A stretch of DNA of 44,747 bases from Clostridia bacterium (GCA_017395685.1 JAFQOD010000029.1:1-44747), one strand, 5' to 3'. Shown: positions 33,297-42,631, counted from the stretch's first letter. Numbers and translations are program-made. Notes: generated by a model from the sequence alone, not told the origin.

Positions 33297-34319
33297 TCAT
33301 ACCGGATTCAGAAGCAGATTGCACACCGATTCCCCATGCACCTGTCGGGTGGGCAGGGTTATAATAGTGGATTGCCCCTGCTTCCCCTTTTCCTCTCCCA
33401 GCCGCTGAAGCATCAGTTGCGCTGCCTGATGCCCAATCTCCGTCAGGGGCTGCTCAATTACCTCCAGGCGCGGATGAAAGATATTACAAAGCTGCATATT
33501 GTCAATGCAGATGATTGAAAGCTCCTGCCCGATCAGCACATTCTTCTCATTGCAGGCCATAATCATCCCCAGCGTCATATCATAATTCGTAACCAATAGG
33601 GCCGTCATATCCGGCGATTCCTCCAGCATTTTTATCGTCTGTTCATAGCCGGACTGAACGGTATAATCACCATAACCCACAAAACGCTGTTCAGGAAAGA
33701 TTCCGTTCTTCAGCATGGCATGACGGAAACCAAGCAAGCGTTGCTGAGAGGTAAAAATATCCTGTGGACCGGCAATGATGCCAATATTCCGATGACCGTT
33801 GGCAATAAAATACTCGCAAGCCTTCTGAGCTGCGCCAATATTATCGATCAGTACAGCATCCAGCTTGCAGTCACTGACGACCCGGTCTATCAGCACGATG
33901 GGGATTCCACGGTCAATGGCAGGCTGCAGGTTTTTCTTGCTGTGGCAGACTGGCATATTGATCATACCATCCACCCGCTTTCCCAGCAGGAAAGAGATGG
34001 CGTCCGCTTCCCGCTGTACGTCCGTCCGGCAATCGCAGACAATAACCCCTAAATTATGCTGACGCAGCACATCCTCCATTGCGGAAATAATACACGCAGA
34101 AAACTGTATGCTTAATTCCGGGATCACCACGCCAATGGTTCCCGAGTGGCCCGTTTTCAGGCTTCTTCCAAATTCGTTTACATGATAATCAAGTTCTTTG
34201 ATTGCCTGATCGATCTTGATTCTGTTCTTTTCTAGAACATTCCCGCCGTTGAGGTATTTCGAGATGGTTGCCAGGCCCAGCCCGGTGTGCCGGGCTATAT
34301 CCTTGATTGTGACCGCCAA
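33297..34319 (-). CDS. LacI-family repressor of the GH172/GH183 locus
   Basis: A 340-residue regulator. The helix-turn-helix TIKDIARHTGLGLATISKYL begins at residue 4, with a hinge region and a binding core containing VLIDRVVSDCKLDAVLIDN and the C-terminal IEQPLTEIGHQAAQLML. The start is a TTG, chosen because GGAGGG lies six bases upstream and no in-frame ATG fits. It has its own promoter (TTGACA/TATAAT). Lying between the catabolic operon and the importer operon, it is the natural reader of the ACGTTTCGT sites. Confidence 0.9.
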   Translation of the reverse strand: MAVTIKDIARHTGLGLATISKYLNGGNVLEKNRIKIDQAIKELDYHVNEFGRSLKTGHSGTIGVVIPELSIQFSACIISAMEDVLRQHNLGVIVCDCRTDVQREADAISFLLGKRVDGMINMPVCHSKKNLQPAIDRGIPIVLIDRVVSDCKLDAVLIDNIGAAQKACEYFIANGHRNIGIIAGPQDIFTSQQRLLGFRHAMLKNGIFPEQRFVGYGDYTVQSGYEQTIKMLEESPDMTALLVTNYDMTLGMIMACNEKNVLIGQELSIICIDNMQLCNIFHPRLEVIEQPLTEIGHQAAQLMLQRLGEEKGKQGQSTIITLPTRQVHGESVCNLLLNPV

Positions 34320-34352
34320 TGCATTCCCTCCTGATAATCGCTTGATTTTATT

Positions 34353-34382
34353 ATTATATCGCGCCTGGCAGAATTTTGTCAA
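34353..34382 (-). promoter_or_regulatory. Promoter of the LacI gene
   Basis: On the minus strand TTGACA (34382-34377), 18-base spacer, TATAAT (34358-34353). No ACGTTTCGT core is seen here, so it may not be autoregulated. Confidence 0.65.
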
Positions 34383-34463
34383 TTCATCACCTCCTGGATC
34401 GTCAAAACATGAAACCCGGTGATTTACGAAGCAATAACAAAGCATAGTAAAATACACATATGT

Positions 34464-34503
34464 AAAAACTGCGCCAGGATGCTGATAACCGTCCTGTCGC
34501 AGT
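34464..34503 (-). terminator. Terminator of the importer operon
   Basis: On the minus strand ACTGCGACAGGA pairs with TCCTGGCGCAGT, one bulge, followed by TTTTT, directly after the permease stop. Confidence 0.8.
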
Positions 34504-34510
34504 CATGCTT

Positions 34511-35338
34511 TTATCCCTTGAGACCGGATATCTTGATTCCTTTGACGATAAAGCGCTGGAAAAACATGAATAGCATGATGGGCGGTACGGCCGCAAGAAA
34601 GGAGCCGGCCATCTGCACGCCATAATGTATATTCCGTTCCGTGCGGAAAAACGCCAGTTGCTGCATGATGGGATATAGTTTCGTTTTCGATATTGTAAGC
34701 AAGGGCCAAAGATATTGGTTCCAGTACCCAACGAACGCGCCAAAGCCCACGATTACAAAGGGGGCAGCAGACATGGGGATGAACACATGAATCAGCGCCT
34801 GCACCCTGTTGCCACCGTCAATCTGAACGGCTTCCTCAAGGGAAAGAGGAATACCCAGGAAATACTGACGCAAATAAAAGATATGCCCGGTCTGAGCTAC
34901 GCCAGGAATAATCAGCACGGCCATGGTATTCAGCATTCCCATTTTGTGTACCACTACATAAGAGGGGATCAGAATAGCAATGCTGGGAATAAACATGGGT
35001 AATAGGCAATATGCCCAGAGCAGCTTTTTTCCTTTGAAATCAATCCGCGCAAAGCCATATGCAGCCATGGCGTTGATGATCAAGCAGCATGTCGTGGATA
35101 TGCTGGCACCCAGCAGCGTTGTCAGCATGGAATTGGGGAAATTCTTATGGGTCAGTACCTTGCTGTAATTGGCCAGATTTGAAAAGTTATCTGGAAAAAA
35201 GGAAAAGGGAACCCGATATACCTCTGTTTTCTCTTTGAAGCCAGTCATCAGCATCCAGATGAGCGGAGCCAAAGAAATCAGCACGACAATGGCGCTCAAG
35301 GTAAGATACAGTAATTTCAGCAGTTTATTCTGTTTCAT
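34511..35338 (-). CDS. CUT1 sugar ABC transporter permease (second)
   Basis: A 275-residue six-helix permease. The EAA loop reads LSLEEAVQIDGGNRVQALIH, and the C-terminus FQRFIVKGIKISGLKG is typical of MalG-like partners. An ATG at 35353 would overlap the previous stop as ATGA; the ATG at 35338 has AGGTGG upstream, so either may be used, with coupling in both cases. No ATPase is encoded in this operon. Confidence 0.9.
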   Translation of the reverse strand: MKQNKLLKLLYLTLSAIVVLISLAPLIWMLMTGFKEKTEVYRVPFSFFPDNFSNLANYSKVLTHKNFPNSMLTTLLGASISTTCCLIINAMAAYGFARIDFKGKKLLWAYCLLPMFIPSIAILIPSYVVVHKMGMLNTMAVLIIPGVAQTGHIFYLRQYFLGIPLSLEEAVQIDGGNRVQALIHVFIPMSAAPFVIVGFGAFVGYWNQYLWPLLTISKTKLYPIMQQLAFFRTERNIHYGVQMAGSFLAAVPPIMLFMFFQRFIVKGIKISGLKG

Positions 35339-35349
35339 TTTTTCCCACC

Positions 35350-36294
35350 TCATTCCATGGATTTTTCTGAGCTGATCAGGCGGAAGATCACGGCTGTCAG
35401 TCCGGCTAGCAACAAGAAGATCACAAGGGACGCTGCTACCGTATAGCCCAGGCTGGTATCATTGATGAAGTGTGTATAGATGTGCAGATTCGGGGTGGTG
35501 GTACTGTACAAAGGCCCGCCATGTGTGATCAGATTGGGCAATTCAAATACCTGCATGGAGCCCACAATGGAAGTTACAAGCAGATATATGAATACGTTCC
35601 GCATAGAGGGCAATGTGATTTTATACAGCTGCTGGAAGGCATTCGCTCCATCGATGGACGCCGCTTCATAATAAACCGTTGGGATATCATTCAGACCGGA
35701 TAGCATGATCAACGTAGTACCGCCAAGACTCATCCATATCGCAGGAATCGCCACAGCCAGCATGGCGTACTTGGTGTCCGTAACCCATCCGATTCTTTTG
35801 ATCCCTATTTTCTCCAGCAGCACATTGGCAAGGCCGCTGTCATAATCGTAAATGAAGATGAAAATGACAGAGGTGATAACGCCGGAAATGACGTTGGGAA
35901 TATAAATCGATGCTTTGAAAATGCCGGCTGCCTTCTTAGGAATACGGATCATCAGATTGGCGAGCATAAATGCCAGCAGTAGTGAGGCAGGGATTACGTA
36001 CAGCATATAACGGAAAGCTGTTTTGAAGGTAGACCAAAACACGGTGTCATGAAGCACCCGCTGGTAATTTTCAAAACCTACAAATTCAGTGCCCGTATAT
36101 AGGCTCACGTCATATACACTGGAAAACAAAGCGTAGATCATTGGAATAATTGCAAAAATCGTTATCAGCAACAATGCTGGAATAACCAGAAGCATTCCTT
36201 CAAGGTTATTTCGCAGTTGACGTGTCAACTGCCGCCTGCTGCGTTTCGGCCCTTTCGAGGCCGTCAACCCTGTGATATGCCTTTCATTCATCAC
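35350..36294 (-). CDS. CUT1 sugar ABC transporter permease (first)
   Basis: A 314-residue six-helix permease with a basic cytoplasmic N-terminus. The EAA motif reads YYEAASIDGANAFQQLYKIT (about residue 210), the UgpA/MalF-like form. It follows the binding-protein gene across a large hairpin and overlaps the next permease. Together they import the oligosaccharide captured by the binding protein, powered by an ATPase from elsewhere. Confidence 0.9.
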   Translation of the reverse strand: MMNERHITGLTASKGPKRSRRQLTRQLRNNLEGMLLVIPALLLITIFAIIPMIYALFSSVYDVSLYTGTEFVGFENYQRVLHDTVFWSTFKTAFRYMLYVIPASLLLAFMLANLMIRIPKKAAGIFKASIYIPNVISGVITSVIFIFIYDYDSGLANVLLEKIGIKRIGWVTDTKYAMLAVAIPAIWMSLGGTTLIMLSGLNDIPTVYYEAASIDGANAFQQLYKITLPSMRNVFIYLLVTSIVGSMQVFELPNLITHGGPLYSTTTPNLHIYTHFINDTSLGYTVAASLVIFLLLAGLTAVIFRLISSEKSME

Positions 36295-36320
36295 GTTGAT
36301 TTGCCTCTTTTCTTATAATT

Positions 36321-36376
36321 AGGGTTGCGAATAAGAAGCCTATATCCGCTGAAACGGCCCCTTTATTCGCAACCCT
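36321..36376 (-). promoter_or_regulatory. Intercistronic hairpin after the third binding-protein gene
   Basis: AGGGTTGCGAATAA (36321-36334) pairs perfectly with TTATTCGCAACCCT (36363-36376) across a 28-base loop, 14 bases past the binding-protein stop. No T run follows. It is the third hairpin in this position in the window. Confidence 0.75.
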
Positions 36377-36389
36377 GACGAATATCAGA

Positions 36390-37694
36390 TTAGTTCTTCA
36401 GGTTCTGGCCTGCCAAGCCGAAATTCTCAATATATTTGTTTACCTCGTCATCGGCAATGCGAAGCGCTTCCTCTGCATCATATCCTTCCAGCAGAATTCG
36501 ATTGACCGCCCTACCGAAGGCATAGGTTACCTCCCAGGGGTAGATGGGTTCGGGAATGGAATAGGGGATTACGGTATCCATAACCGTTTCCAGCCAGGGA
36601 TTGATGCTGTAGGTATCGGCCTGCGCAATCATGCTTTCAACTGATTTCCATGGCGAAAACTTAGAAAAATGAGACCGTTCAAAGAAATCGTACATGACAG
36701 CCGGATCGCGGGTAAACATCCATACCAGGAAATCTGCGCATTCTTGAGGATGCTCCGTTAGTTTATCCATTAGCACGCAATAGCCGCCCATGGAGGCAGT
36801 GGCATGATCATAGCTTCCATCTGGTGTCGGAAAATGGCTGACGCCGATTTTATCCACCATCTCGGGATAATCAATGAGTACCGTTGCCAGTGACCAAGAA
36901 CCGGTCATCAGCATGGCGCACCGGTTTTCACACAGTGCATCAATGGAGCCGTAGCCATAGATGGCCTGCTCTGGAGCAATATTCGCCCAGTAGACATCAT
37001 TGAAAAAATTTGCCAACTGATGATATCCTTCTAGTTCGCTCATGCGGCTCTTTGACCAATCGTCATTCAATGCCAGACTGCCGCTGAGGCCATACTGCAT
37101 CCCCCAGGTGGTCCAGCCGATATCCGCCTCGTTGGTGGGAATATGAAGCCCCCAGCATGTATCCGTTTTAAGCTTCTTTCCCGTTTCAATCAGTTCGTCC
37201 CATGTGGTCGGAGGCATTTCGGGATCCAGGCCTGCCGCTTCAAACAGATCCTTACGCCATAGCAGCATGGCGGAAGGCTCCAGATACCGTGGGAAGCTCC
37301 AGTAAGAACCGTTGATATAGGTATACTGCCGCGCCACATCCGTCAGATCCTCCCAGATGGCAGGATCGACGTATTCATCAAAGGCGAGCACAGTACCGTT
37401 TGTTACGTTACGCCCCGCATCTGCCAGCGGCATCCCGTAAATATCAGGGGCAGTTCCGGCGGCTTGTGCTCCTTTCAGTTTTACATTCCAGCCGTCCATC
37501 GGCACCCATTCAAGTTCAACATATACTTCGTTCTGTGAATTGTTATACTCCTCAATCCATTCCTCCCACCAGGCATCACTGTACTCATCCTGGGGATAAT
37601 GCCAAAAGATGATTGTTGTGCGCGCAGCGAAAGCATTGGGTATGCAGACCAGCAATAATGCTATCGTTAGGAACAGTGCAACAGCTTTTCTCAT
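36390..37694 (-). CDS. CUT1 oligosaccharide-binding protein, secreted
   Basis: A 434-residue extracellular solute-binding protein. The leader MRKAVALFLTIALLLVCIPN ends in AFA before ARTTIIFWHYP, a signal peptidase I site without a lipobox. The mature start IIFWHYPQDEYSDAWWEEWI and GTAPDIYGMPLADAG are typical of family 1 binding proteins, and the tryptophan-rich lobes suit an oligosaccharide. It is the first gene of the importer operon; a core operator lies just after its -10 box. The ligand is inferred to be D-arabino-oligosaccharides from the neighbours. Confidence 0.9.
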   Translation of the reverse strand: MRKAVALFLTIALLLVCIPNAFAARTTIIFWHYPQDEYSDAWWEEWIEEYNNSQNEVYVELEWVPMDGWNVKLKGAQAAGTAPDIYGMPLADAGRNVTNGTVLAFDEYVDPAIWEDLTDVARQYTYINGSYWSFPRYLEPSAMLLWRKDLFEAAGLDPEMPPTTWDELIETGKKLKTDTCWGLHIPTNEADIGWTTWGMQYGLSGSLALNDDWSKSRMSELEGYHQLANFFNDVYWANIAPEQAIYGYGSIDALCENRCAMLMTGSWSLATVLIDYPEMVDKIGVSHFPTPDGSYDHATASMGGYCVLMDKLTEHPQECADFLVWMFTRDPAVMYDFFERSHFSKFSPWKSVESMIAQADTYSINPWLETVMDTVIPYSIPEPIYPWEVTYAFGRAVNRILLEGYDAEEALRIADDEVNKYIENFGLAGQNLKN

Positions 37695-37752
37695 GTGTTA
37701 CCTCCTTTTCAATCTGGAAGTGCGATAGTGGATAGGAAATACCAATCATGCC

Positions 37753-37800
37753 GTAACGTTTCGTTACTTTTATTATAACACATCCGCTTTTTGATTGCAA
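37753..37800 (-). promoter_or_regulatory. Promoter and LacI operator of the importer operon
   Basis: On the minus strand TTGCAA (37800-37795), 17-base spacer, TATAAT (37777-37772), then the perfect inverted repeat GTAACG-AAA-CGTTAC (37767-37753), the most symmetrical copy of the locus motif. Confidence 0.75.
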
Positions 37801-37842
37801 TACTTATTTATAAATTATGATTTGGAAAAATTTATCACACTA

Positions 37843-37901
37843 TTGACAAGTTTTGCCCGTGGTTTTATAATGTAGCCACGCACAAGGCATAACGTTTCGT
37901 C
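37843..37901 (+). promoter_or_regulatory. Promoter and LacI operator of the GH183 gene
   Basis: TTGACA (37843-37848), exactly 17 bases, TATAAT (37866-37871): full consensus. ATAACGTTTCGTC follows at 37889-37901, centred 25 bases after the -10 box. A strong promoter with a tight operator suits an inducible secreted enzyme. Confidence 0.8.
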
Positions 37902-37997
37902 TTGTCTATTGACCGTCAACTTTCTGTACAATGTGTTTTCCATCCGTTCATGCCACTGCTGCTGCAAAACTGTTTTTGTTAAAAGGAGGTATTCTAC

Positions 37998-40160
37998 TTG
38001 CACTATCGGACGCTTCTTATCCTTGTTATTATATTGGTAGCAATTTTTCTCCCTTGTGGACTGGCAGATGAGTTTTCTGGCGACCAACTGGCAGCCGGAT
38101 GGCGGACGGTTTGTCCGCTTCCCGAATCCAAGCAAACCATCGTAAACGGCGTTGTCAGCCTGATTAATGCACAGGGTGCCAGCCAAGATCGTCAGGATCT
38201 GGGATGCAAACTCCTGCGTCCTGCCCTGGACGGGGACTGGGTGATTGAAACACACATTCTGGATCTTAAGTGCCAGGACGCCTCCAATGCCTATGGGCTG
38301 CTCCTGTATAATGATTCCGACAATTATATTACCTTGGCTCGCACCCAACAGGGGGTGACCGCCTACGGTATGCTGGATGGAAGCTTCCAGCAGCTTTTTG
38401 AAGCCGAAGATGCTGACTTTCTGCGGATCAAAAAGAATACCCGGCTTCAACCACATGCAACCTACGCATTTTACACTTCCTTTACCTCCACCGGAAGCTG
38501 GAACCACGTCGGAAATTATGTTGATGAAACTGGTCTGTTCAACGGCGCTGAATACGGCCTGCTGGGGGCCGGTCAGGCTGCCGGATATGCGATCTTTGAT
38601 TTCTTCACAGATGCCGTTTTAGAATCCGTCTATGATGATTTTAATGTGCCCAGCTTGGATCTGGGGCTTTGGCGACAGACGAAAAATGGAACGCTGGCCA
38701 CCGGTGGCACCCTTAACGGCACCTTTACCACGCCTACCAAGGGGAATCCCGGCTTTCTCATGCGCGACCCAATGCACGATGAGTATATCATCGATACGCG
38801 TCTTTCCTTCCGGTCCACCAGCAACACCAGCTGCGCTGGCTTATCTATTGAAAAAGGGAATGATTATCTTTTCTTCGGCGCTCAAGGACCCGGGGAAATT
38901 AAAGCAACCGCCTATGTTGATGGTGAAGAAGAAACACTTTTCCTTCTGGAGCATAGCGGTAACTGGCTGCGTATCCGCCGCTTCCCGGATCATTACCTTT
39001 TCGAATGCAGCTATGACGGCATTGAATGGGTACATTGCGGAACATATGACGATCCTCAGCGCAGTTTCTCTGACGCCTCCTATGGACTGGCTTATCAGAG
39101 CAAAATTCCGCTAATGAAGGTGCAATATGATTTCTTCCGAGAACGCCCCCTTCCCCAGGGTATTATCCAGGGAGTGGAATCTATCCATGAAATCGGCCAG
39201 CTATTGGGCTCCAGTGGAAGCAAGCTCATCAACGAAACTATGAGTACTTATAATGTAAACGGCGCCGATATCGGCAACATGGTAGATGCCGGGGATAAGG
39301 TATACATGATGTTCGGGGATACATTCAGCGGTTATAAAACCGGTTCCTGGCGGGCTAATACCCTGGCCGTAATCACCGATACGGATCCATCTGATGGGCT
39401 GACCTTCGACTACTACATCACCAATCCTCGAGGCCATGCCAAGGAGGTCATAACCTCCCGCCATGTAGATTATGAAGATATGACCAGCATTCCTACCAAC
39501 GGTGTCTATCTCAACGGCAGACTATATTATCACTATTTTAACGTATTCCATTGGGGAGCGGCCTCCCATTGGGATTGCAATTACAGTTCCTGGGCATATT
39601 CGGACGATGGTGGAAATACTTTCGTTAAGGCAAAGCCCTTCTGGGACAAGGATACCAATTTTATTCATGTTTCTATTGTGGAGGAAGGCGATTATCTCTA
39701 TATTTTCGGTATCCCTAGTGGCCGCTTTGGCAGTGTCAAATTGCTGCGGGTGCAGAAGGAAAGCATTCTTGTTCAGGATGCCTACGAATACTATGCCGGG
39801 AAGGCAGCAGATGGCCGAGAAATCTGGATCGATAACGAATATGACGCCATTTCGCTGACCCCAGCCTACACCGGAGAATTATCCGTGGTATATAATCCCG
39901 CTATCAGGCGATATGTGATGATCTATCTGAATGAAAACACCTTCGATATCGAGTTGCGAGAGGCAGAAGCACTGACAGGACCCTGGTCTGCTCCAGTAAC
40001 GCTGGTGGATCATAACATTGATCATTATTGCCTGTGGGTCAATTGCCCCTATATGCTGCCCCGGTATGTAATGGAGGATGGCAGTTTCTATTTCACCCTT
40101 TCCAAGGGCACTCCCTATTGTGTATTCTGGGAATACGTTAAGCTGGAATTGGCTCCTTGA
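37998..40160 (+). CDS. Secreted GH183 (DUF4185) enzyme with two N-terminal beta-sandwich domains
   Basis: A 720-residue exported protein. The leader ends in GLA before DEFSGDQ. Residues about 25-205 and 211-395 are tandem concanavalin-like beta-sandwiches (DDFNVPSLDLGLW...; WIHC-type blocks), likely carbohydrate binding. Residues about 395-715 are DUF4185: NVNGADIGNMVDAGDKVYMM then FGDTF (Asp424 and Asp441 conserved), WRANTLAVITDTDPSDGL, SIPTNGVYLNGRLYYHYFNV and WAYSDDGGNTF. DUF4185 is GH183, whose characterised members are endo-D-arabinanases. The start is a TTG with AAGGAGGT seven bases upstream. It would cut extracellular D-arabinan into importable pieces. Confidence 0.85.
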   Translation: MHYRTLLILVIILVAIFLPCGLADEFSGDQLAAGWRTVCPLPESKQTIVNGVVSLINAQGASQDRQDLGCKLLRPALDGDWVIETHILDLKCQDASNAYGLLLYNDSDNYITLARTQQGVTAYGMLDGSFQQLFEAEDADFLRIKKNTRLQPHATYAFYTSFTSTGSWNHVGNYVDETGLFNGAEYGLLGAGQAAGYAIFDFFTDAVLESVYDDFNVPSLDLGLWRQTKNGTLATGGTLNGTFTTPTKGNPGFLMRDPMHDEYIIDTRLSFRSTSNTSCAGLSIEKGNDYLFFGAQGPGEIKATAYVDGEEETLFLLEHSGNWLRIRRFPDHYLFECSYDGIEWVHCGTYDDPQRSFSDASYGLAYQSKIPLMKVQYDFFRERPLPQGIIQGVESIHEIGQLLGSSGSKLINETMSTYNVNGADIGNMVDAGDKVYMMFGDTFSGYKTGSWRANTLAVITDTDPSDGLTFDYYITNPRGHAKEVITSRHVDYEDMTSIPTNGVYLNGRLYYHYFNVFHWGAASHWDCNYSSWAYSDDGGNTFVKAKPFWDKDTNFIHVSIVEEGDYLYIFGIPSGRFGSVKLLRVQKESILVQDAYEYYAGKAADGREIWIDNEYDAISLTPAYTGELSVVYNPAIRRYVMIYLNENTFDIELREAEALTGPWSAPVTLVDHNIDHYCLWVNCPYMLPRYVMEDGSFYFTLSKGTPYCVFWEYVKLELAP

Positions 40161-40179
40161 AAAAATTTCAATAAAAGAC

Positions 40180-40232
40180 TTGCCAAATCGAAGGCTATAT
40201 GTTATAATTGAGCAAAACCGTAACGTTTCGTC
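40180..40232 (+). promoter_or_regulatory. Promoter and LacI operator of the beta-helix gene
   Basis: TTGCCA (40180-40185), 17-base spacer, TATAAT (40203-40208), then GTAACGTTTCGTC (40220-40232). The operator core is centred 19 bases after the -10 box. Confidence 0.75.
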
Positions 40233-40263
40233 TTTCTGTAAAAATAAAAAGGAGGATTTTCCA

Positions 40264-41598
40264 ATGAAAAAGTTTTTGCTCGTATGTCTGCTGGTTCTGT
40301 CCATCGCATTGCTTCCCCTCACCGGTCTTTGCCAAGAAGGCATAACGTTGGATCTTTCCAAGGGTGATGTTATTATCACTGCCGATGGCTATACCCAGGC
40401 TGAGAAGACAGAAAAGGCCGCGGGGCCCTATACCATCATCCAATCCGATCCTGCAGTTCCCGGTTTACTGAGTGTCAACGGTGCCAAGGTTGAGATTACG
40501 CTTGTGAATCTGGCCCTGGCGAATGCTGCTGCCAGCCCTATTGATATTTTCAATGAAGCGCAGGTCACCCTGATCTTTGACGGTATTAACACTCTGGATG
40601 GATCTCTTGCTGAGAACAAAGCCGGGCTTCGTGTCGCCACCGACAGTGCCCTCATCCTCCAGGCCGCCAATGAAGATGCATTTCTGGATGTAAAGGGCGG
40701 CTTCCATGGCGCCGGCATTGGCGGCAATAATGAAGAAACTGCCGGATCCATTACCATCAAAAATGGCACCATCAACACGCTGGGTGGCGTTGCAGGCGCT
40801 GGCATTGGTGGTGGTTTTTCGGGCCACGGCGGCAATATCACCATTGAAAACGGCTATATCATCGCTACCGGCAACGAAGCCGGCGCAGGCATCGGTGGCG
40901 GATGGATCGGTAATTGCGGCAATGTGGTTATTCTGGGTGGCGTGATTGAAGCAACCGGTGGTGCCCGTGCTGCAGCCATCGGCAACGGCTCTGATATGGG
41001 CGGCGGTTTCATTACCATCAAGGGCGGAACTATCAATGCCACTGCTGGGCTTTCCTCCTCCGCTATCGGCGGTGGTCTGATGAGCCAGCAGGGTTGCACC
41101 ATCGTTGTGGAGGGCGGCATTGTCAACGCCACTGCTGTGCAGGACGGCGCAGGCATCGGCTCCGGCTTTGCCATCAACTACGCTACCAAGGATGGCGGCA
41201 CACTGCTGATAACCGGCGGCTCCGTAACTGAATACAGCACCGGTTACGAATACCTGAACGCTATTGTCACGCTCCGGGGCGGCGAATATATGTCCAAGAC
41301 TACCATTACTGACGGAATTATTCTGGAAGGTGGCACACTGAAGATCATGTCCACTGGTCGATCCGTGGTGCCTCAGCCCATTGCTTCCGTGGAAGATACC
41401 GCAGAAATCGTTATCAATTACCATACCAAGGATGTGGAAGACGCAGAAACCGTATATAAAGTAACTGGCGATTTCGTTTTGCTCACCACCAAAAATCCCG
41501 AAGTGACTGCTGAATGCTTTACCATCCACGGCGCTCCCGATGCCAAACTGGTTGGTACGGACGCAAACGATATCGTTTCCTTCACTATCGTAAAATAA
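40264..41598 (+). CDS. Secreted beta-helix protein co-regulated with GH183
   Basis: A 444-residue exported protein with leader MKKFLLVCLLVLSIALLPLT, ending near GLCQEG. From about residue 125 to 330 it carries six or more repeats of the type GAGIGGG-x-GHGGNITIENGYI-ATG, about 22-30 residues each, the signature of a glycine-lined right-handed parallel beta-helix. Such folds occur in lyases, glycosidases and adhesins; no catalytic motif was recognised. AAAAAGGAGG precedes the ATG. It has the locus operator and its own promoter, so it belongs to the regulon; it may bind or cleave a side chain of the target polysaccharide. Confidence 0.8.
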   Translation: MKKFLLVCLLVLSIALLPLTGLCQEGITLDLSKGDVIITADGYTQAEKTEKAAGPYTIIQSDPAVPGLLSVNGAKVEITLVNLALANAAASPIDIFNEAQVTLIFDGINTLDGSLAENKAGLRVATDSALILQAANEDAFLDVKGGFHGAGIGGNNEETAGSITIKNGTINTLGGVAGAGIGGGFSGHGGNITIENGYIIATGNEAGAGIGGGWIGNCGNVVILGGVIEATGGARAAAIGNGSDMGGGFITIKGGTINATAGLSSSAIGGGLMSQQGCTIVVEGGIVNATAVQDGAGIGSGFAINYATKDGGTLLITGGSVTEYSTGYEYLNAIVTLRGGEYMSKTTITDGIILEGGTLKIMSTGRSVVPQPIASVEDTAEIVINYHTKDVEDAETVYKVTGDFVLLTTKNPEVTAECFTIHGAPDAKLVGTDANDIVSFTIVK

Positions 41599-41670
41599 TC
41601 ACAGCCTTAAAAGACAGCAGGAGGCATTGCTGTCTCCTGCTGCAAAGAGTTCTCTAATTTGTTCTTCGCT

Positions 41671-41721
41671 CCCTGCGTACAGCCGTCCGGAAGCCATTTT
41701 CCGCTGCACGCAGGGCTTTTT
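41671..41721 (+). terminator. Terminator after the beta-helix gene
   Basis: CCCTGCGT-CAGC pairs with GCTG-ACGCAGGG with single-base bulges, followed by CTTTTTAT. A second hairpin without a T run (41616-41641) lies just before it. Confidence 0.65.
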
Positions 41722-41768
41722 ATGAAAATTGATGTTCATCGGTTTTGCAGACCAGCACTCAGTAAGCA

Positions 41769-42150
41769 TCAGCCGTTTCCTGTAGTTCCGGGATCGTAGA
41801 GCATATCCTCGATCATGCCGGTATTCAGATTGACAGCCACCCAATACTGGCCATCCTTTTCGGTGAAGCCGTCATCGCCCTGCCACAATCAGAAAAGCAG
41901 ATGGGCTACGGGCTGATCATCATCAAAGGGGGCATAGGTGCTGTTCGGTTCTAGGATCAGCATTTTCATTTGATCATCTGACAAACCGTATCCCTGGGTA
42001 ATGTCGTTTTTCGCTCGTTCTGCGGTCTCCTGGATTGTGATCTTGCCCAGGGCTTCCAATGCCCGGATAAAGGACTTCGTTCCTCATCGGCCTTTTCAGC
42101 GGATCTACCGCCTGCTGATCCTCCTCTATCCAGGGCCGATCCTAGAGTGC
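41769..42150 (-). pseudogene. Decayed fragment of a hypothetical protein
   Basis: One frame reads KSFIRALEALGKITIQETAE, QGYGLSDDQMKMLILEPNST, then an internal stop, then EKDGQYWVAVNLNTGMIEDM with a final stop at 41769. Another frame carries EDQQAVDPLKRPMRNE upstream of about 42085, implying a frameshift. The ending resembles PepSY-like tails of secreted proteins, but this is only a likeness. From 42150 to 42320 nothing was recognised. Confidence 0.4.
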
Positions 42151-42322
42151 AGGGGCAGGGGCGGATTTAGCGGAAATATGCAAAGAAAGGTGTGAACCGG
42201 AAAGACTTACCTTTACTTTTGATCGCGGAACGAAAGACTTCTTACTTTGGATAACCGGATTACTCTCTAAATACACCAATCCCTATCTAGATTGAGGATG
42301 AAAGAGTTCCTTGATTGGAACC

Positions 42323-42351
42323 TTGCAATGGATGAATAACCCCTGTATAAA
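42323..42351 (+). promoter_or_regulatory. Promoter of the DUF2442 gene
   Basis: TTGCAA (42323-42328), 17-base spacer, TATAAA (42346-42351), 34 bases before the ATG. Confidence 0.6.
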
Positions 42352-42385
42352 ATCGAACCCCTTCGTTGAGGAAGGAGGAACCATA

Positions 42386-42631
42386 ATGAAAACCCCTGTC
42401 TGGGTTGTGAAAGAGGTCATCCCCAAGGAAGACTACACCCTGCTGATTACCTTCGCTGATGGCGGCAAGCGGGTGTATAATGCATTGCCGCTGCTTCAAA
42501 AGCCCATCTTTGCTGACTTGAAAAGCCTGCCCTTTTTCCTGAATGCCCGTGTCAGCGGCGATACTGTCATCTGGAATGATGATGTGGATATCGCCCCGGA
42601 GCATTTGTATGAGTGTAGTATTCCCGTCTGA
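42386..42631 (+). CDS. DUF2442 protein
   Basis: An 81-residue protein matching the DUF2442 pattern: VVKEVIPKEDYTLLITFADG, KRVYNALPLL, and the C-terminal VSGDTVIWNDDVDIAPEHLY. The family is small, cytoplasmic and often found near toxin-antitoxin or regulator genes; its role is unknown. GAAGGAGGAA precedes the ATG. It converges on an XRE regulator gene across a bidirectional terminator. Confidence 0.85.
   Translation: MKTPVWVVKEVIPKEDYTLLITFADGGKRVYNALPLLQKPIFADLKSLPFFLNARVSGDTVIWNDDVDIAPEHLYECSIPV

Noticed and set aside
34320-34460. An ATG start for the second LacI gene further upstream (giving 386 residues)
   Set aside because: The extra N-terminal residues do not look like coding sequence, would span the promoter, and the TTG has a well-placed GGAGGG with the helix-turn-helix right after it.
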